A stretch of DNA of 64,000 nucleotides, from the NCBI GenBank assembly GCA_020161135.1, contig JAIUOB010000005.1, forward strand, positions 558,001 through 622,000, written 5' to 3'. Positions 51,619 to 60,536 of the stretch are shown one piece after another (position 1 is the stretch's first letter; each line of letters begins with the position of its first letter). Origin of the DNA: Gemmatimonadota bacterium. GTDB lineage: Bacteria; Gemmatimonadota; Gemmatimonadetes; Gemmatimonadales; Gemmatimonadaceae. The notes beneath the pieces are model-generated. The model saw only the letters and a program-made list of their open reading frames with translations, was not told where the DNA came from and ran no database searches. The position numbers and the translations under genes were made by a program.

Positions 51619-53345
51619 CAGAGCGCCCTCCGCTTGAGTTCGGCGACGGCGTGCGCGGCGGCGCGCGCCGTGAGGGCCATGTAGGTGATGGACGGATTCT
51701 GGCAGGCGCTGCTGGCCATCGCGGCGCCATCGGTGATGAAGAGGTTGGGGACGTCCCAACTCTGGTTCCAGCCATTGAGCACGCCGTCCTTCGCGGTTTT
51801 CGCCATGCGCGCGCCACCCATCTCGTGAATGCAGTGCCCGGGCGGTTGCATGGTGCGACTGGGGCGCACGTTGGTGCAGCCGGCGGCCTCCATGATCTCG
51901 ACGCCGCTGGCAATGATGTCGCGATTCATGGCCTTCTCGTTCTCCCGCCAGGTGACGTCGATGCGCGCCGCCGGGATGCCCCACTTGTCCTTCACCGCCG
52001 GATCGAGCGTGATGGTGTTGTCGGCGTAGGGCAGCGTTTCCCCCCAGCCGCCGGCTGAGAGTCCCCACGGGCCGAGATCGTCGATGAGGGACTGCTTGAA
52101 GTCAGCACCCCACCCGGCCATGCCGCCGCCGCGGCCCCAGCCGCTGCGACTCGAGCCGCCCTGCATGCCGTAGCCGCGCAGGAAGTCCTTGCTCTGGGTC
52201 TTCACGTTGCGGAAGCGCGCGATGTAGATGCCGTTGGGGCGCCGCCCGATGGTGCGCTTGTCGAGGAAGCCGGGCATGGTCCCGCCGGCGCCCGAGCCGT
52301 AATGGTGGTCCATGACGTACTTGCCGAGTGTGCCGCTGCTGTTGGCAAGTCCCTCGGGGAAGCGCGAGCCCGTGGAGTTGAGCAGCAGGCGCACGCTCTC
52401 GATGGTGGACGCACAGAGGAAGACGACCTTGGCCTCGAAGGTGTGCTCCTGCATGGTCGTTGCATCGATGACGCGCACGCCGCGGGCCCGCTTGCGGGTG
52501 GCGTCGTACAGGACTTCGGCCACGACACTGTGCGGCCGCAAGGTGAGGCGCCCGGTGCGCCGCGCCGCCGGGAGCGTGCTGCCGATGCTGTTGAAGTACG
52601 AGTGCGTGACGCAGCCGCGTTCGCACGGGCCGCAGTAGTGGCAGGCGGCGCGCCCGTTGTGGTTGCGCGTGAGAATGGCGGCGCGCCCGATGGTGAGCAG
52701 GCGCTCGCCGCCGAAGGCCTTGAGGAGGTTCTCGCGGGCGTGTCGCTCGACCACGGTCATGGCCATGGGCGGCAGGAACTCCCCGTCCGGAAGCTGCGCG
52801 AGTCCTTCGGTGGCGCCGGTCACGCCGATGAACCGCTCGACGTGCGCGTACCACGGCGCGATGTCCTTGTAGCGAATGGGCCAGTCGGTGCCGTGTCCGT
52901 CCTTCGCGTTGGCCTCGAAGTCGAGGTCGCTCCAGCGATAGACCTGGCGCCCCCACATGATGGAGCGGCCGCCGACCTGCCGTCCGCGGAACCACTTGAA
53001 GTCGGAGGCTGTCGGCGTCGTGTACGGATTGTCGTGGTCGTTGACGAAGAACTTGCGGCCGACTTCGTCGCAGGCGTAGCACTGCCGCTGCACGGGCTGG
53101 GTGCGTTCGAGGTCGTGGCGATCACCCCAGCCGCGGAACTTCATGTCGTACGGTTGCACATGCTCGACGAAGTCCTTGCCGCTGGGGTCGACGGGACCGC
53201 CGGCCTCCAGCACGAGCGTCGCCAGGCCACGTTCGGTGAGCTCCTTGGCGGCCCATCCGCCGCTGATGCCGCTGCCGACGACGATCGCGTCGTAGCTGCG
53301 CCGCTCGCGCGGCTGGCGTGTGCCGAGGCTGATGAACTCAGGCAT
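51618..53345 (-). CDS. GMC-family oxidoreductase, membrane-associated sugar dehydrogenase type
   Basis: 575 aa. FAD-binding GxGxxG: YDAIVVGSGISGGWAAKELT, then ERGLATLVLEAGG. CxxC-type cluster CHYCGPCERGC and the C-terminal GHCIHEMGGARM (catalytic His) with NLFITDGAAM follow the pattern of gluconate/2-keto-gluconate dehydrogenase large subunits. No signal peptide: export would be with the partner subunit. ATG 53345 overlaps the upstream gene by 8 bp. Confidence 0.92.
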   Translation of the reverse strand: MPEFISLGTRQPRERRSYDAIVVGSGISGGWAAKELTERGLATLVLEAGGPVDPSGKDFVEHVQPYDMKFRGWGDRHDLERTQPVQRQCYACDEVGRKFFVNDHDNPYTTPTASDFKWFRGRQVGGRSIMWGRQVYRWSDLDFEANAKDGHGTDWPIRYKDIAPWYAHVERFIGVTGATEGLAQLPDGEFLPPMAMTVVERHARENLLKAFGGERLLTIGRAAILTRNHNGRAACHYCGPCERGCVTHSYFNSIGSTLPAARRTGRLTLRPHSVVAEVLYDATRKRARGVRVIDATTMQEHTFEAKVVFLCASTIESVRLLLNSTGSRFPEGLANSSGTLGKYVMDHHYGSGAGGTMPGFLDKRTIGRRPNGIYIARFRNVKTQSKDFLRGYGMQGGSSRSGWGRGGGMAGWGADFKQSLIDDLGPWGLSAGGWGETLPYADNTITLDPAVKDKWGIPAARIDVTWRENEKAMNRDIIASGVEIMEAAGCTNVRPSRTMQPPGHCIHEMGGARMAKTAKDGVLNGWNQSWDVPNLFITDGAAMASSACQNPSITYMALTARAAAHAVAELKRRAL

Positions 53346-53904
53346 CGCGGCCCGCCCCCCGCACCGGCATCGGTGCCGCACCGTCAAACATGCCCGGCAT
53401 GATCTGGGTCTTGAGGACCTCGCGCTGCACGCGCGCGCTGGTGAAATAGCCGTGCACGACGAGCCCCTTGAGCCGGCTGTAGCCGCGGGCGGCGGGGGTG
53501 GTGCGATCTGCCGGCTGGTCGAGCGCGTTCATGACCGTCGCCAGCGGTGCGCCGGTGAGCCCGGCGAGCGGCTGGCCGGTGCGCTCGCGTGCCAGCACAT
53601 CCATGGCATCGAGGCCATCGCGCAACTGCGCGCGTTCGGCGTCGGTGTAGTAGCCGGCGACGATGACTTCGACGAACGCGAGCACGTCGACATCGTTGGC
53701 GCCCGGTGTGTCGGTGCGCGGGATGATCGCGTCGGCGACGGTGCGGACGATGGCGCGTTGCGCGTCGGTGAGCGGGGCGGGCTGCGGCGTGTCGCCGGCG
53801 AGCACCTGGGCCCACGCCTGCGCGGCCTGCGCCTGCGCGTGCCGGGGGATGAACGACAGGGCTGCCGCGGATGCAGCAGCCCTGAGGAGATCACGACGAA
53901 GCAT
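53338..53904 (-). CDS. gluconate 2-dehydrogenase subunit 3-like protein
   Basis: 188 aa. Tat-type signal MLRRDLLRAAASAAALSFIP, then a helical domain (AIVRTVADAIIPRTDTPGAN, then DVLAFVEVIVAGYYTDAERA). These gamma subunits carry the Tat signal for the FAD subunit and assist its maturation. It heads the three-gene operon with the GMC and TIM-barrel proteins. Confidence 0.88.
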   Translation of the reverse strand: MLRRDLLRAAASAAALSFIPRHAQAQAAQAWAQVLAGDTPQPAPLTDAQRAIVRTVADAIIPRTDTPGANDVDVLAFVEVIVAGYYTDAERAQLRDGLDAMDVLARERTGQPLAGLTGAPLATVMNALDQPADRTTPAARGYSRLKGLVVHGYFTSARVQREVLKTQIMPGMFDGAAPMPVRGAGRDA

Positions 53905-53946
53905 GGGGGCGCGGCGGGGAGGGAAGGGGCCGGCCCCAGCGGCCGG

Positions 53947-55062
53947 CTACTGCAACTGGATGTACAGCGGCACCGGCCAGAGCCGCAAGATCGCCTCGCG
54001 CGGCGTGGGCGGGTTGTCGTTCTTGCGCTTGGTGAACTGCTTCCACCCGGCAAACTGCACCGGCTCCTTCTTCACATAGCTGTAGTACGAGTCGCGCTTG
54101 AGGGATGGCGGCCCGAAGCCGTCCATCTGCATGACGACCTGCACCCGCGGATCGAGCTTGATGTCCTTGTAGTTGGTGACGCCCTTCTGTGTGAAGCGGT
54201 GCACCACCAGGATCTTGGGCGGCAGCTTGTACTTGTCGACCAGGTTGGCGAGGAAGCGGATGGCGACGTTGATCTCGCTCGCGTCGTACGTACCGATGCG
54301 CTTGCCGGGCACCGAGGGCACACGCGCCATGGCGAACTCCGGGTCGATGCCGAGGTGCACGTCGGGTCGCGCGAGGAACTTCTCGATCCAGGGCAGCTCG
54401 TAGTCGAGCGTGCTCTTGCCGATCTGCAGGTCGACGAAGAGGAGCGCATTCTTGCGCTTGGCCCAGCCGTAGACCTTCTCGATCATCGCGCTGTCCATGC
54501 GCGTGCGGTACCGGCCGCTTGGCCCCGGGTCGGGGTTGGCGACCATGGCAATGAGGTGGAGCGCCGGCTGCACGGGGTGCTGCGGGTCGAGCTTGTTCCA
54601 CTCGGCCACTTCCGCGTCGAGCTTGCGGAGCATCTCGTCGGGCTGGAACTCGCCGAGGATACCCATGCGCGTCGACAGCGGATTGCCGTAGAAGGCGATG
54701 ATGCGCTTGGCGGGGAGGATCGCCCCCGGGAGCGGCGCCGGCATGGCCGGCGGCCAGAGCGAGTCGAGGTCGCTGCCGGTGCCCTTGAAGGCGAGATGCC
54801 GATCGCCCGACTGCGGCCCCAGCGCGCCCTGCGGCTTGCGGCGGGTGGTGTCGGTCGCGGCCGGTTGGGCGCGCTTGGTCGTGGACCCCTTCGCGCGGGC
54901 CTTACTGCTCGATGAGCCCTTGGAGGACGCCGCCTTCGATGGGGCGGCCTGAGCGGTGGCCTCCGTCGCCTGGGCCGCGAGCGTCGCGCCGAGGGGCGTC
55001 AGGAGGGTCGAAACGAGCGCCGCGGCGAGGGCTGCGGCGGGAAGCAGCGCAGAGACGTTCAT
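53947..55062 (-). CDS. secreted hypothetical protein, probable TIM-barrel
   Basis: 371 aa from ATG 55062. Signal peptide, then a Ser/Lys/Ala-rich linker (KAASSKGSSSSKARAKGSTT) and a folded domain: AKRIIAFYGNPLSTRMGILG, ALHLIAMVANPDPGPSGRYR, RKNALLFVDLQIGKSTLDYE, DVHLGIDPEFAM, PPKILVVHRFTQKG, VQVVMQMDGFGPP. The order of beta-strand-like blocks suggests a TIM barrel; function unknown. A -10-like TACACT lies 7 nt before the ATG. Confidence 0.75.
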   Translation of the reverse strand: MNVSALLPAAALAAALVSTLLTPLGATLAAQATEATAQAAPSKAASSKGSSSSKARAKGSTTKRAQPAATDTTRRKPQGALGPQSGDRHLAFKGTGSDLDSLWPPAMPAPLPGAILPAKRIIAFYGNPLSTRMGILGEFQPDEMLRKLDAEVAEWNKLDPQHPVQPALHLIAMVANPDPGPSGRYRTRMDSAMIEKVYGWAKRKNALLFVDLQIGKSTLDYELPWIEKFLARPDVHLGIDPEFAMARVPSVPGKRIGTYDASEINVAIRFLANLVDKYKLPPKILVVHRFTQKGVTNYKDIKLDPRVQVVMQMDGFGPPSLKRDSYYSYVKKEPVQFAGWKQFTKRKNDNPPTPREAILRLWPVPLYIQLQ

Positions 55063-55069
55063 GGGGCGC

Positions 55070-55075
55070 AGTGTA
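55070..55075 (-). promoter_or_regulatory. -10 element, leaderless type
   Basis: TACACT on the minus strand, 7 nt before ATG 55062. Confidence 0.4.
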
Positions 55076-55123
55076 ACGGGCGGAGGGAGGCACTCCAAGG
55101 GCGTCGTCCTGCGTGCGTCACGT

Positions 55124-56560
55124 CTACCTGCGACGCAGCGGTCGGTCGACGTCGAGCGCAAGCGTGCCGGCGGCTTCGGCGCGCACGATGAGCCAGAGCG
55201 GATGCACGATGGCGTCGACCAATCGGCCGGTGCGGACCGCGCCGGAAAGACGCACGCCCTCGGTGAGATCGCGATTGAGGGACTGCTCGACGCGGCGGCG
55301 TGTCTCCTCGAGCAGCGTGTCCAAGGGAAAGCGCGCCGACTGGCGCAGCTGTGCCACCAGGTCGGCCTTCTTCAGCCACGCGACGCCGGCGACAAGGGCG
55401 TCGCTGGTGGCCACGTCGAAGTCGAGGTCGGGAACGGTGAGCGTGCGGGTGGCGGTGTCGAGTTGCGGCGTGCCCACCAGGAACACCTCGCCGCGCACGC
55501 CACCCACCACGCGCACGGCGAGCACGACGCGTCCGTCAGCGAGCGGATACAGGCGCACCTGCTCGAGACGCACCGCGCGCCCGAAGCGCGAGAAGCGACG
55601 GCCCGCCAGCTCGCGCTGCAGGGCGGCGCTCGCTTCGGGATAGCCCAGCAGACCCTCGATGTGCAGGCGGGCACTGTCGCCGACCTCACCGATGGGGCGC
55701 CCGAGCGGCGGCAGGGGGTTGGCCGTGGGCACCGGTGCGGGCCCGGTCACGAGGCGCGGATGCGCGGTGAGGCGCACCTCCGCCACGAGCGCGCTGTCGA
55801 TCAGCGACACCTGCCCGAGGCCGACGCGGTCGGGATTGATCTGCAGCCAGAGGCTGTCGGTGACGCGGATGTTGCGCTGCAGGAGGCCGAACCAGCGCGC
55901 CACCCGCGCCTTCACGTCGACGCGGGCGAGCTTGCGATCGACGCCCGGGAGGCGCTGCCGGACGGCACCCTCGAGGGCGCGGATGACGTGATCGGTGACA
56001 TCGATGTCGAGGAACGTGACCGTGCACTGGTCGCGCTTCGTGTCGGTGGTGGGCTGCGCGGACACCAGGCGCGTGGTGGTGCCCAGTTGCCAGGTGCGAC
56101 TCAGCGCGACATCGCTCACGAGACGCACGGTGATGCGGGGCATCGAGTCCCCGGTGCCGCAGGACGCACTGACCGTAGGACCGATGACGGGCCGATACCA
56201 GCCGCGCGCCTGATATGACACGGTGGCTTCGAGGGTGGCGCGGCCGTCGGCGAAGGTGACGCGAAAGGGTGTGCGCGTGGCCGTGAACGCGACGAGACGC
56301 CGCGCGTTGCCGCCCACGCGGTGCCGTTGCTCGAGATTGCCGAAGCGTCGCGGCACCGACTGCTCGAGCGCCGCGCGCAACGGCGCGAGCGCGTACGAAA
56401 TGGGCGCGTCCACCACGGATGCCGGCAACGTGGGCAGGACCGGTACCGCGTAGGCCCCCGCGCGCGCCTGCGGCGATGCCGGTGCCACCTCTTGCGACGC
56501 GCACGCCGCGAGGCACAGCAGCGCGGCGCTGCCGGATGCCAATGATGCCAATACTTTCAT
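55124..56560 (-). CDS. DUF4403-family lipoprotein
   Basis: 478 aa. Lipobox CLAAC near residue 20 (SGSAALLCLAACASQ). The body is a duplicated lipid-binding-like beta/alpha fold typical of DUF4403: PISYALAPLRAALEQSVPRR, VSYQARGWYRPVIGPTVSAS, EGAVRQRLPGVDRKLARVDV, LQINPDRVGLGQVSLIDSAL, VAWLKKADLVAQLRQSARFP. An SD-like GGAGGC precedes ATG 56560. It diverges from the reductase gene with 40 bp between starts. Confidence 0.85.
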   Translation of the reverse strand: MKVLASLASGSAALLCLAACASQEVAPASPQARAGAYAVPVLPTLPASVVDAPISYALAPLRAALEQSVPRRFGNLEQRHRVGGNARRLVAFTATRTPFRVTFADGRATLEATVSYQARGWYRPVIGPTVSASCGTGDSMPRITVRLVSDVALSRTWQLGTTTRLVSAQPTTDTKRDQCTVTFLDIDVTDHVIRALEGAVRQRLPGVDRKLARVDVKARVARWFGLLQRNIRVTDSLWLQINPDRVGLGQVSLIDSALVAEVRLTAHPRLVTGPAPVPTANPLPPLGRPIGEVGDSARLHIEGLLGYPEASAALQRELAGRRFSRFGRAVRLEQVRLYPLADGRVVLAVRVVGGVRGEVFLVGTPQLDTATRTLTVPDLDFDVATSDALVAGVAWLKKADLVAQLRQSARFPLDTLLEETRRRVEQSLNRDLTEGVRLSGAVRTGRLVDAIVHPLWLIVRAEAAGTLALDVDRPLRRR

Positions 56561-56586
56561 GCGCTTGCCTGCCTCCGGGCATCGGA

Positions 56587-56592
56587 TAGGTT
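56587..56592 (+). promoter_or_regulatory. -10 element, leaderless type
   Basis: TAGGTT, 8 nt before ATG 56601. Confidence 0.4.
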
Positions 56593-56600
56593 CCCGCGTC

Positions 56601-57380
56601 ATGCACATCGAATTTACATCACGTGTTGCGATCGTCACGGGCGGTGCGAACGGCATCGGCCTTGCGACGGCACGGCGTCTTGCCGCGAGTGGCGCGCGTG
56701 TGGCGCTCTGGGATCGCGTGGCCGAGTCCGGCACCACAGCGGAGTCCGCCCTGCGCGCCGACGGGTACGACGTGCGCTTCGTCACTACCGACGTGACCGA
56801 CCGGGCGAGTGTCGAGGCGGCGGTGGCCGCCACGCTCGCGCACTTCGGCAGCGTCGACATCCTCATCAACAACGCCGGCATCACGCGGGATGCCCAGTTG
56901 GTGAAGGTGAAGGACGGTGCCGTGTCCGGCGGCATGTCGGACGCAGACTTCGATGCCGTCCTGGCGGTGAACCTCAAGGGCGTCTTCACCTGCACGCAGG
57001 CCGTGGTGCCGCACCTGATCGCGCGCGGCGGTGGACGCATCGTCAACGCGTCGAGCGTGGTGGCGCTGCACGGCAACTTCGGGCAGACGAACTACGTGGC
57101 CACCAAGGCCGGTGTGATCGGCATGACGCAGGTGTGGGCCCGTGAGCTGGGCAAGCGCGGCATCACGGTGAATGCGATCGCGCCCGGATTCATCGCCACG
57201 GAGATGACGGCGAAGATGCCAGCCCCCGTGCTCGAGGGGATGGCGCAGCATACCCCACTCGGCCGGTTGGGTTCACCGGACGATGTAGCCAACGCGTATT
57301 GCTTCCTGTGCAGCGATCAGGCGGCCTTCATCAACGGCGCCGTGCTGTGCGTCGACGGCGGGCTCGTCATCGGGACGTGA
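56601..57380 (+). CDS. FabG-like short-chain dehydrogenase/reductase
   Basis: 259 aa classical SDR. Cofactor motif TGGANGIG, NNAG in ILINNAGITRDA, catalytic Ser (NASSVVALHGNF), Tyr-x3-Lys (NYVATKAG), and the C-terminal PLGRLGSPDDVANAYCFLCS. LVKVKDGAVSGGMSDADFDA is an insertion seen in 3-oxoacyl-ACP or acetoacetyl-CoA reductases. Single-gene unit with its own short leader. Confidence 0.92.
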   Translation: MHIEFTSRVAIVTGGANGIGLATARRLAASGARVALWDRVAESGTTAESALRADGYDVRFVTTDVTDRASVEAAVAATLAHFGSVDILINNAGITRDAQLVKVKDGAVSGGMSDADFDAVLAVNLKGVFTCTQAVVPHLIARGGGRIVNASSVVALHGNFGQTNYVATKAGVIGMTQVWARELGKRGITVNAIAPGFIATEMTAKMPAPVLEGMAQHTPLGRLGSPDDVANAYCFLCSDQAAFINGAVLCVDGGLVIGT

Positions 57381-57421
57381 GCGTGACGCGCCGATGCTGG
57401 CGCGCTGGCACATGGCCACCC

Positions 57422-58174
57422 TCAGCGCGTCGAGCGGCGCTTCGCGGGTGCGGGTGGTTCCTCGCGCGGCGCCGCGTAGGCCATGCGCCCCAGGATCACG
57501 GCGGCGCGTTGCGACGCGATGCCGCCGCGCGGTGACCAGCGGCGGGGCGACGGCAGGATGGCCGCGAGGCGCGCCGCTTCGTCGCGCGTGAGAGCGGCCG
57601 CGCTCTTGCGAAAGTGCACGCGCGCGGCGGCTTCGGCGCCGAAGTCGTTCGGGCCCCACTCGGCCAGGTTGAGATAGAGGTCGAGGATGCGCTCCTTGGA
57701 GAGGAGCAGCTCGAGCCACAGCGCGAGATACAGCTCGAGTCCCTTCCGGACGAACGAGCGGCCGTTCCAGAGGAAGATGTTCTTGGCGACCTGCTGCGTG
57801 AGCGTGGACGCCCCGCGCAGGCGACCGCCGCGTCGACGACGTTCGAGCGCGTTGCGCAGCTCCACCGTGTCGATGCCGAAGTGCAGGTAGAAACGGTCGT
57901 CCTCGGAAGCCAGCACCGCGCGGCGCAGCGCCGGTGCGATGCGGGCGCGCGCCACCGGCGTGTGTCGCGGCCACAGCGGACGTTCACCACTGCCAAGGTG
58001 CGTGATGACGCGCCCGAGCATGACCATGGTGACGGGCGGATGGACGACCGCGAGCGGCACGATGAACGGCACCGGCAGGAGCGCGAGCAGCACCGCGGAG
58101 AGCAGGATGCGCCGTGGCCAGCTACGCGGCCAACGGCGGGCAAGGGCGGCGCGCCACGCCGCACGGCGACTCAC
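57422..58174 (-). CDS. mtgA: monofunctional peptidoglycan glycosyltransferase
   Basis: 250 aa. One N-terminal membrane anchor (RILLSAVLLALLPVPFIVPL) and a GT51 domain: AVLASEDDRFYLHFGID (catalytic Glu), GASTLTQQVAKNIFLW, RKGLELYLALWLELLLSKER, YLNLAEWGPNDFGAEAAA. It polymerises lipid II glycan strands without a transpeptidase domain. ATG 58174 overlaps the acyltransferase stop. Confidence 0.93.
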   Translation of the reverse strand: MSRRAAWRAALARRWPRSWPRRILLSAVLLALLPVPFIVPLAVVHPPVTMVMLGRVITHLGSGERPLWPRHTPVARARIAPALRRAVLASEDDRFYLHFGIDTVELRNALERRRRGGRLRGASTLTQQVAKNIFLWNGRSFVRKGLELYLALWLELLLSKERILDLYLNLAEWGPNDFGAEAAARVHFRKSAAALTRDEAARLAAILPSPRRWSPRGGIASQRAAVILGRMAYAAPREEPPAPAKRRSTR

Positions 58175-59109
58175 GGTTCGCGCAGGTGCGGCGGGGTGTC
58201 CGGGGGCTGGCGTCGCCAGCGGCGGTGCTGCCAGAAGTACTGCTCCGGATGCGCGCGGACCGTGGCCTCCAGCATCTGCGTAAAGCGCAACACGTACGCG
58301 TCGATGTCGGCTTCCTTGTCGCCCGTGCGGGCAATCTCCACCGGCGCGATGTGCATGACGTAGCGCCCCGACGGCTGCCGTGGGACGATGACGTAGACCA
58401 TGGGGGCATCGAAGCGCAGCGCGAACACGCCCGGACCGCGCGGGGTCTTCGCGGGACGGCCGAAGAACGGGACGAACGTGCTCGCGAGGCCCAGCGCATC
58501 ATGGTCGGCGACGAACGCGACCACGCGATTGTCGCGCAGGGATCGCGGCGTGCGTCGCACCGCTTCGCGATCGTGGATGACCATCACCCCCGCCTGTTCG
58601 CGCGTGCGGGTGACGTAGTCCTCGAAGATCGGATTGGCCATGCCGCGCGCGATGGCGTCGAAGGGGACCCCGCGCGCCGCCATGTACGCCGCCCCGTACT
58701 CCCAGTTGCCCAGGTGTCCCGTCACCAGGATGACGCCGCGCCCCAGCGCGCGCGCGGCTTCGAGGTGTTCCCAACCGTCCACGCGCTCCATGCGCGCGAG
58801 AATGGCCTCGCGAGACGTGCCGGGAAGCAGAGCGGCCTCGATGGAGGTTCGGCCGAGGCTGTCGTACGAGGCGGCCGCGACCCGTCGCACCTCGGCGGGG
58901 GAGAATTCGGGGAATGCTGCCGCGATCTGCCGTTCGGTGACACCCGCGCGGATGCCGAAGGGGCGATAGACCAGTCGCGCGAGCCAACCGCCGACCGCGC
59001 CCGCGCGGCGCCACCCGAGCAGGCGGAGCACCGCCACGACGCCGCGGGTGCCCCAATACTCGAAGCGGTGCGACCAGGTGGGGCGCCGGGGAGCGGGTGC
59101 GTCGGACAT
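58171..59109 (-). CDS. LpxL/HtrB-like lipid A acyltransferase
   Basis: 312 aa. One N-terminal helix region, then LVTGHLGNWEYGAAYMAARG holding the H-x4-E catalytic motif, and a C-terminal EQYFWQHRRWRRQPP with the conserved WxHRRW-like end. The family adds secondary acyl chains to lipid A or makes related lysophospholipid transfers. With mtgA it forms an envelope operon. A TACATT -10 lies 8 nt before ATG 59109. Confidence 0.9.
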   Translation of the reverse strand: MSDAPAPRRPTWSHRFEYWGTRGVVAVLRLLGWRRAGAVGGWLARLVYRPFGIRAGVTERQIAAAFPEFSPAEVRRVAAASYDSLGRTSIEAALLPGTSREAILARMERVDGWEHLEAARALGRGVILVTGHLGNWEYGAAYMAARGVPFDAIARGMANPIFEDYVTRTREQAGVMVIHDREAVRRTPRSLRDNRVVAFVADHDALGLASTFVPFFGRPAKTPRGPGVFALRFDAPMVYVIVPRQPSGRYVMHIAPVEIARTGDKEADIDAYVLRFTQMLEATVRAHPEQYFWQHRRWRRQPPDTPPHLREP

Positions 59110-59117
59110 GGGCGGGG

Positions 59118-59137
59118 AATGTAGCATGGTGCATATT
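59118..59137. promoter_or_regulatory. divergent -10 pair, leaderless type
   Basis: Minus strand TACATT (59123-59118) is 8 nt before ATG 59109; plus strand CATATT (59132-59137) is 7 nt before ATG 59145. The two starts are only 35 bp apart, so the promoters overlap and probably interfere. Confidence 0.5.
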
Positions 59138-59144
59138 CCGATGA

Positions 59145-60083
59145 ATGGCCGCACCTCATCCATCCGCACGCGACACCGACCCGCAGCGTCTCGCGCAGCT
59201 TGGCCTGCTGGTGAATGCCCTGCTGGCCGTGGTGAAGCTGGTGGCGGGGCTGGTGGGGCACGCCTATGCCCTCGTGGCCGACGCCATCGAGAGTGGCATG
59301 GACATGTTCGGCTCGGTGGTGGTGTGGAGTGGCCTCCGCATTGCGAGCCGCGACCCCGATGAGCGCTACCCGTTCGGCTACGGGCGCGCCGAGGCGCTGG
59401 CCGGCGCGGTGGTGGCGGCGCTGATGCTGGGCGCGGCGGCGGGGATCGCCATCGAGGCGGTACGCGAGATTCGCACGCCGCATCACGCGCCGGCACCCTG
59501 GACGCTGGGCGTGCTGGCGGTCGTGATCGTGGTGAAGGAGCTGCTGGCCAAGCGTGTCGCTTCGGCGAGTGCCGCCACGGGGAGCGTGGCGGTGGCGGCC
59601 GACGCGTGGCACCATCGGTCGGACGCGATCACCTCGGCGGCGGCGTTCGTAGGCATCGCCGTTGCGGTGGTGGGCGGTCCGGCGTGGGCGCCCGCAGACG
59701 ACTGGGCCGCGCTCATCGCCGCCGGGGTCATCGCGGTGAACGGCGGCATTCTGCTCCGCCGCGCGGCGCGCGAACTCATGGATCGCGCCCCCGAGCCGGC
59801 GCTGCTCGGGCGAATCGCGGACGCGGCGCTGGGCACGAGCGGCGTGCAGGCCATCGAGAAGCTCAAGGTGCGCAAGTCGGGGACGGCGCTGTACGTCGAC
59901 ATCCACGTGCAGGCCGATCCGGCGCTGACGTTGCACGATGCGCACATTCTGTCAGGACGCGTGAAGGGGGCCATCCGGGCGCGTATCCCGGCGGCGGCCG
60001 GCGTCCTCATTCACATGGAGCCGTACGAAGCGTCCGGGGACGCGACGCGCGGCGAACCGATCGAACCGGAGAAGGTCCCATGA
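59145..60083 (+). CDS. cation diffusion facilitator (CDF) metal exporter
   Basis: 312 aa. Six membrane helices with the CDF metal sites ALVADAIESGMDMF (helix II) and VAADAWHHRSDAITS (helix V, D-x3-HRSD pattern), then a cytoplasmic ferredoxin-like domain (SGVQAIEKLKVRKSGTALYV). The HRSD motif suggests Zn/Fe/Mn class. The stop overlaps the next ATG by 4 bp. Confidence 0.92.
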   Translation: MAAPHPSARDTDPQRLAQLGLLVNALLAVVKLVAGLVGHAYALVADAIESGMDMFGSVVVWSGLRIASRDPDERYPFGYGRAEALAGAVVAALMLGAAAGIAIEAVREIRTPHHAPAPWTLGVLAVVIVVKELLAKRVASASAATGSVAVAADAWHHRSDAITSAAAFVGIAVAVVGGPAWAPADDWAALIAAGVIAVNGGILLRRAARELMDRAPEPALLGRIADAALGTSGVQAIEKLKVRKSGTALYVDIHVQADPALTLHDAHILSGRVKGAIRARIPAAAGVLIHMEPYEASGDATRGEPIEPEKVP

Positions 60084-60535
60084 CGCCCATGCCGACGTTT
60101 CACACGCTCGACCACGACGGCTGTGAGGCGCTCCTCGCCACCGAACACGTGGGGCGGCTGGCGTTCACCTTCCGCGACCGCGTCGACATCGAGCCGGTGC
60201 ACTACGTGTTCCAGGATGGCGTGATCTACGGGCGCACGCAGCCGGGAGCCAAGGTGGATGTGCTCGTGCACCACCCGTGGGTGGCGTTCGAGGTCGATCA
60301 CGTCGAGGCGCTGTTCCGGTGGCGGAGCGTGGTGGTGCACGGTCGCATCGAGTTTCCGGATCCGCTCGGCGCCGCGAGTGAACAGGCGAAGTATGCCGCC
60401 GGCGTGGCGGCGTTCCGTCGGCTCGTGCCCACGGCCTTCGGCAGCGGTGACCCCACCCCGGCGCGCGAGATCGTCTTCCTGCTGCCGGTGGCCGAGATGA
60501 CGGGACGCGCGGCCGACCTGCGGAGCACGCGCTGA
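60080..60535 (+). CDS. PNPOx-like flavin/pyridoxamine oxidase-family protein
   Basis: 151 aa split-barrel protein (pyridoxamine 5'-phosphate oxidase-like, NimA-like). FHTLDHDGCEALLATEHVGR, then LAFTFRDRVDIEPVHYVFQD, GVIYGRTQPGAKVDVLVHHP and VDHVEALFRWRSVVVHGRIE are typical. Likely binds FMN or heme; a redox detoxification role is only suggested by family. Confidence 0.85.
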   Translation: MTPMPTFHTLDHDGCEALLATEHVGRLAFTFRDRVDIEPVHYVFQDGVIYGRTQPGAKVDVLVHHPWVAFEVDHVEALFRWRSVVVHGRIEFPDPLGAASEQAKYAAGVAAFRRLVPTAFGSGDPTPAREIVFLLPVAEMTGRAADLRSTR

Positions 60536-60536
60536 C

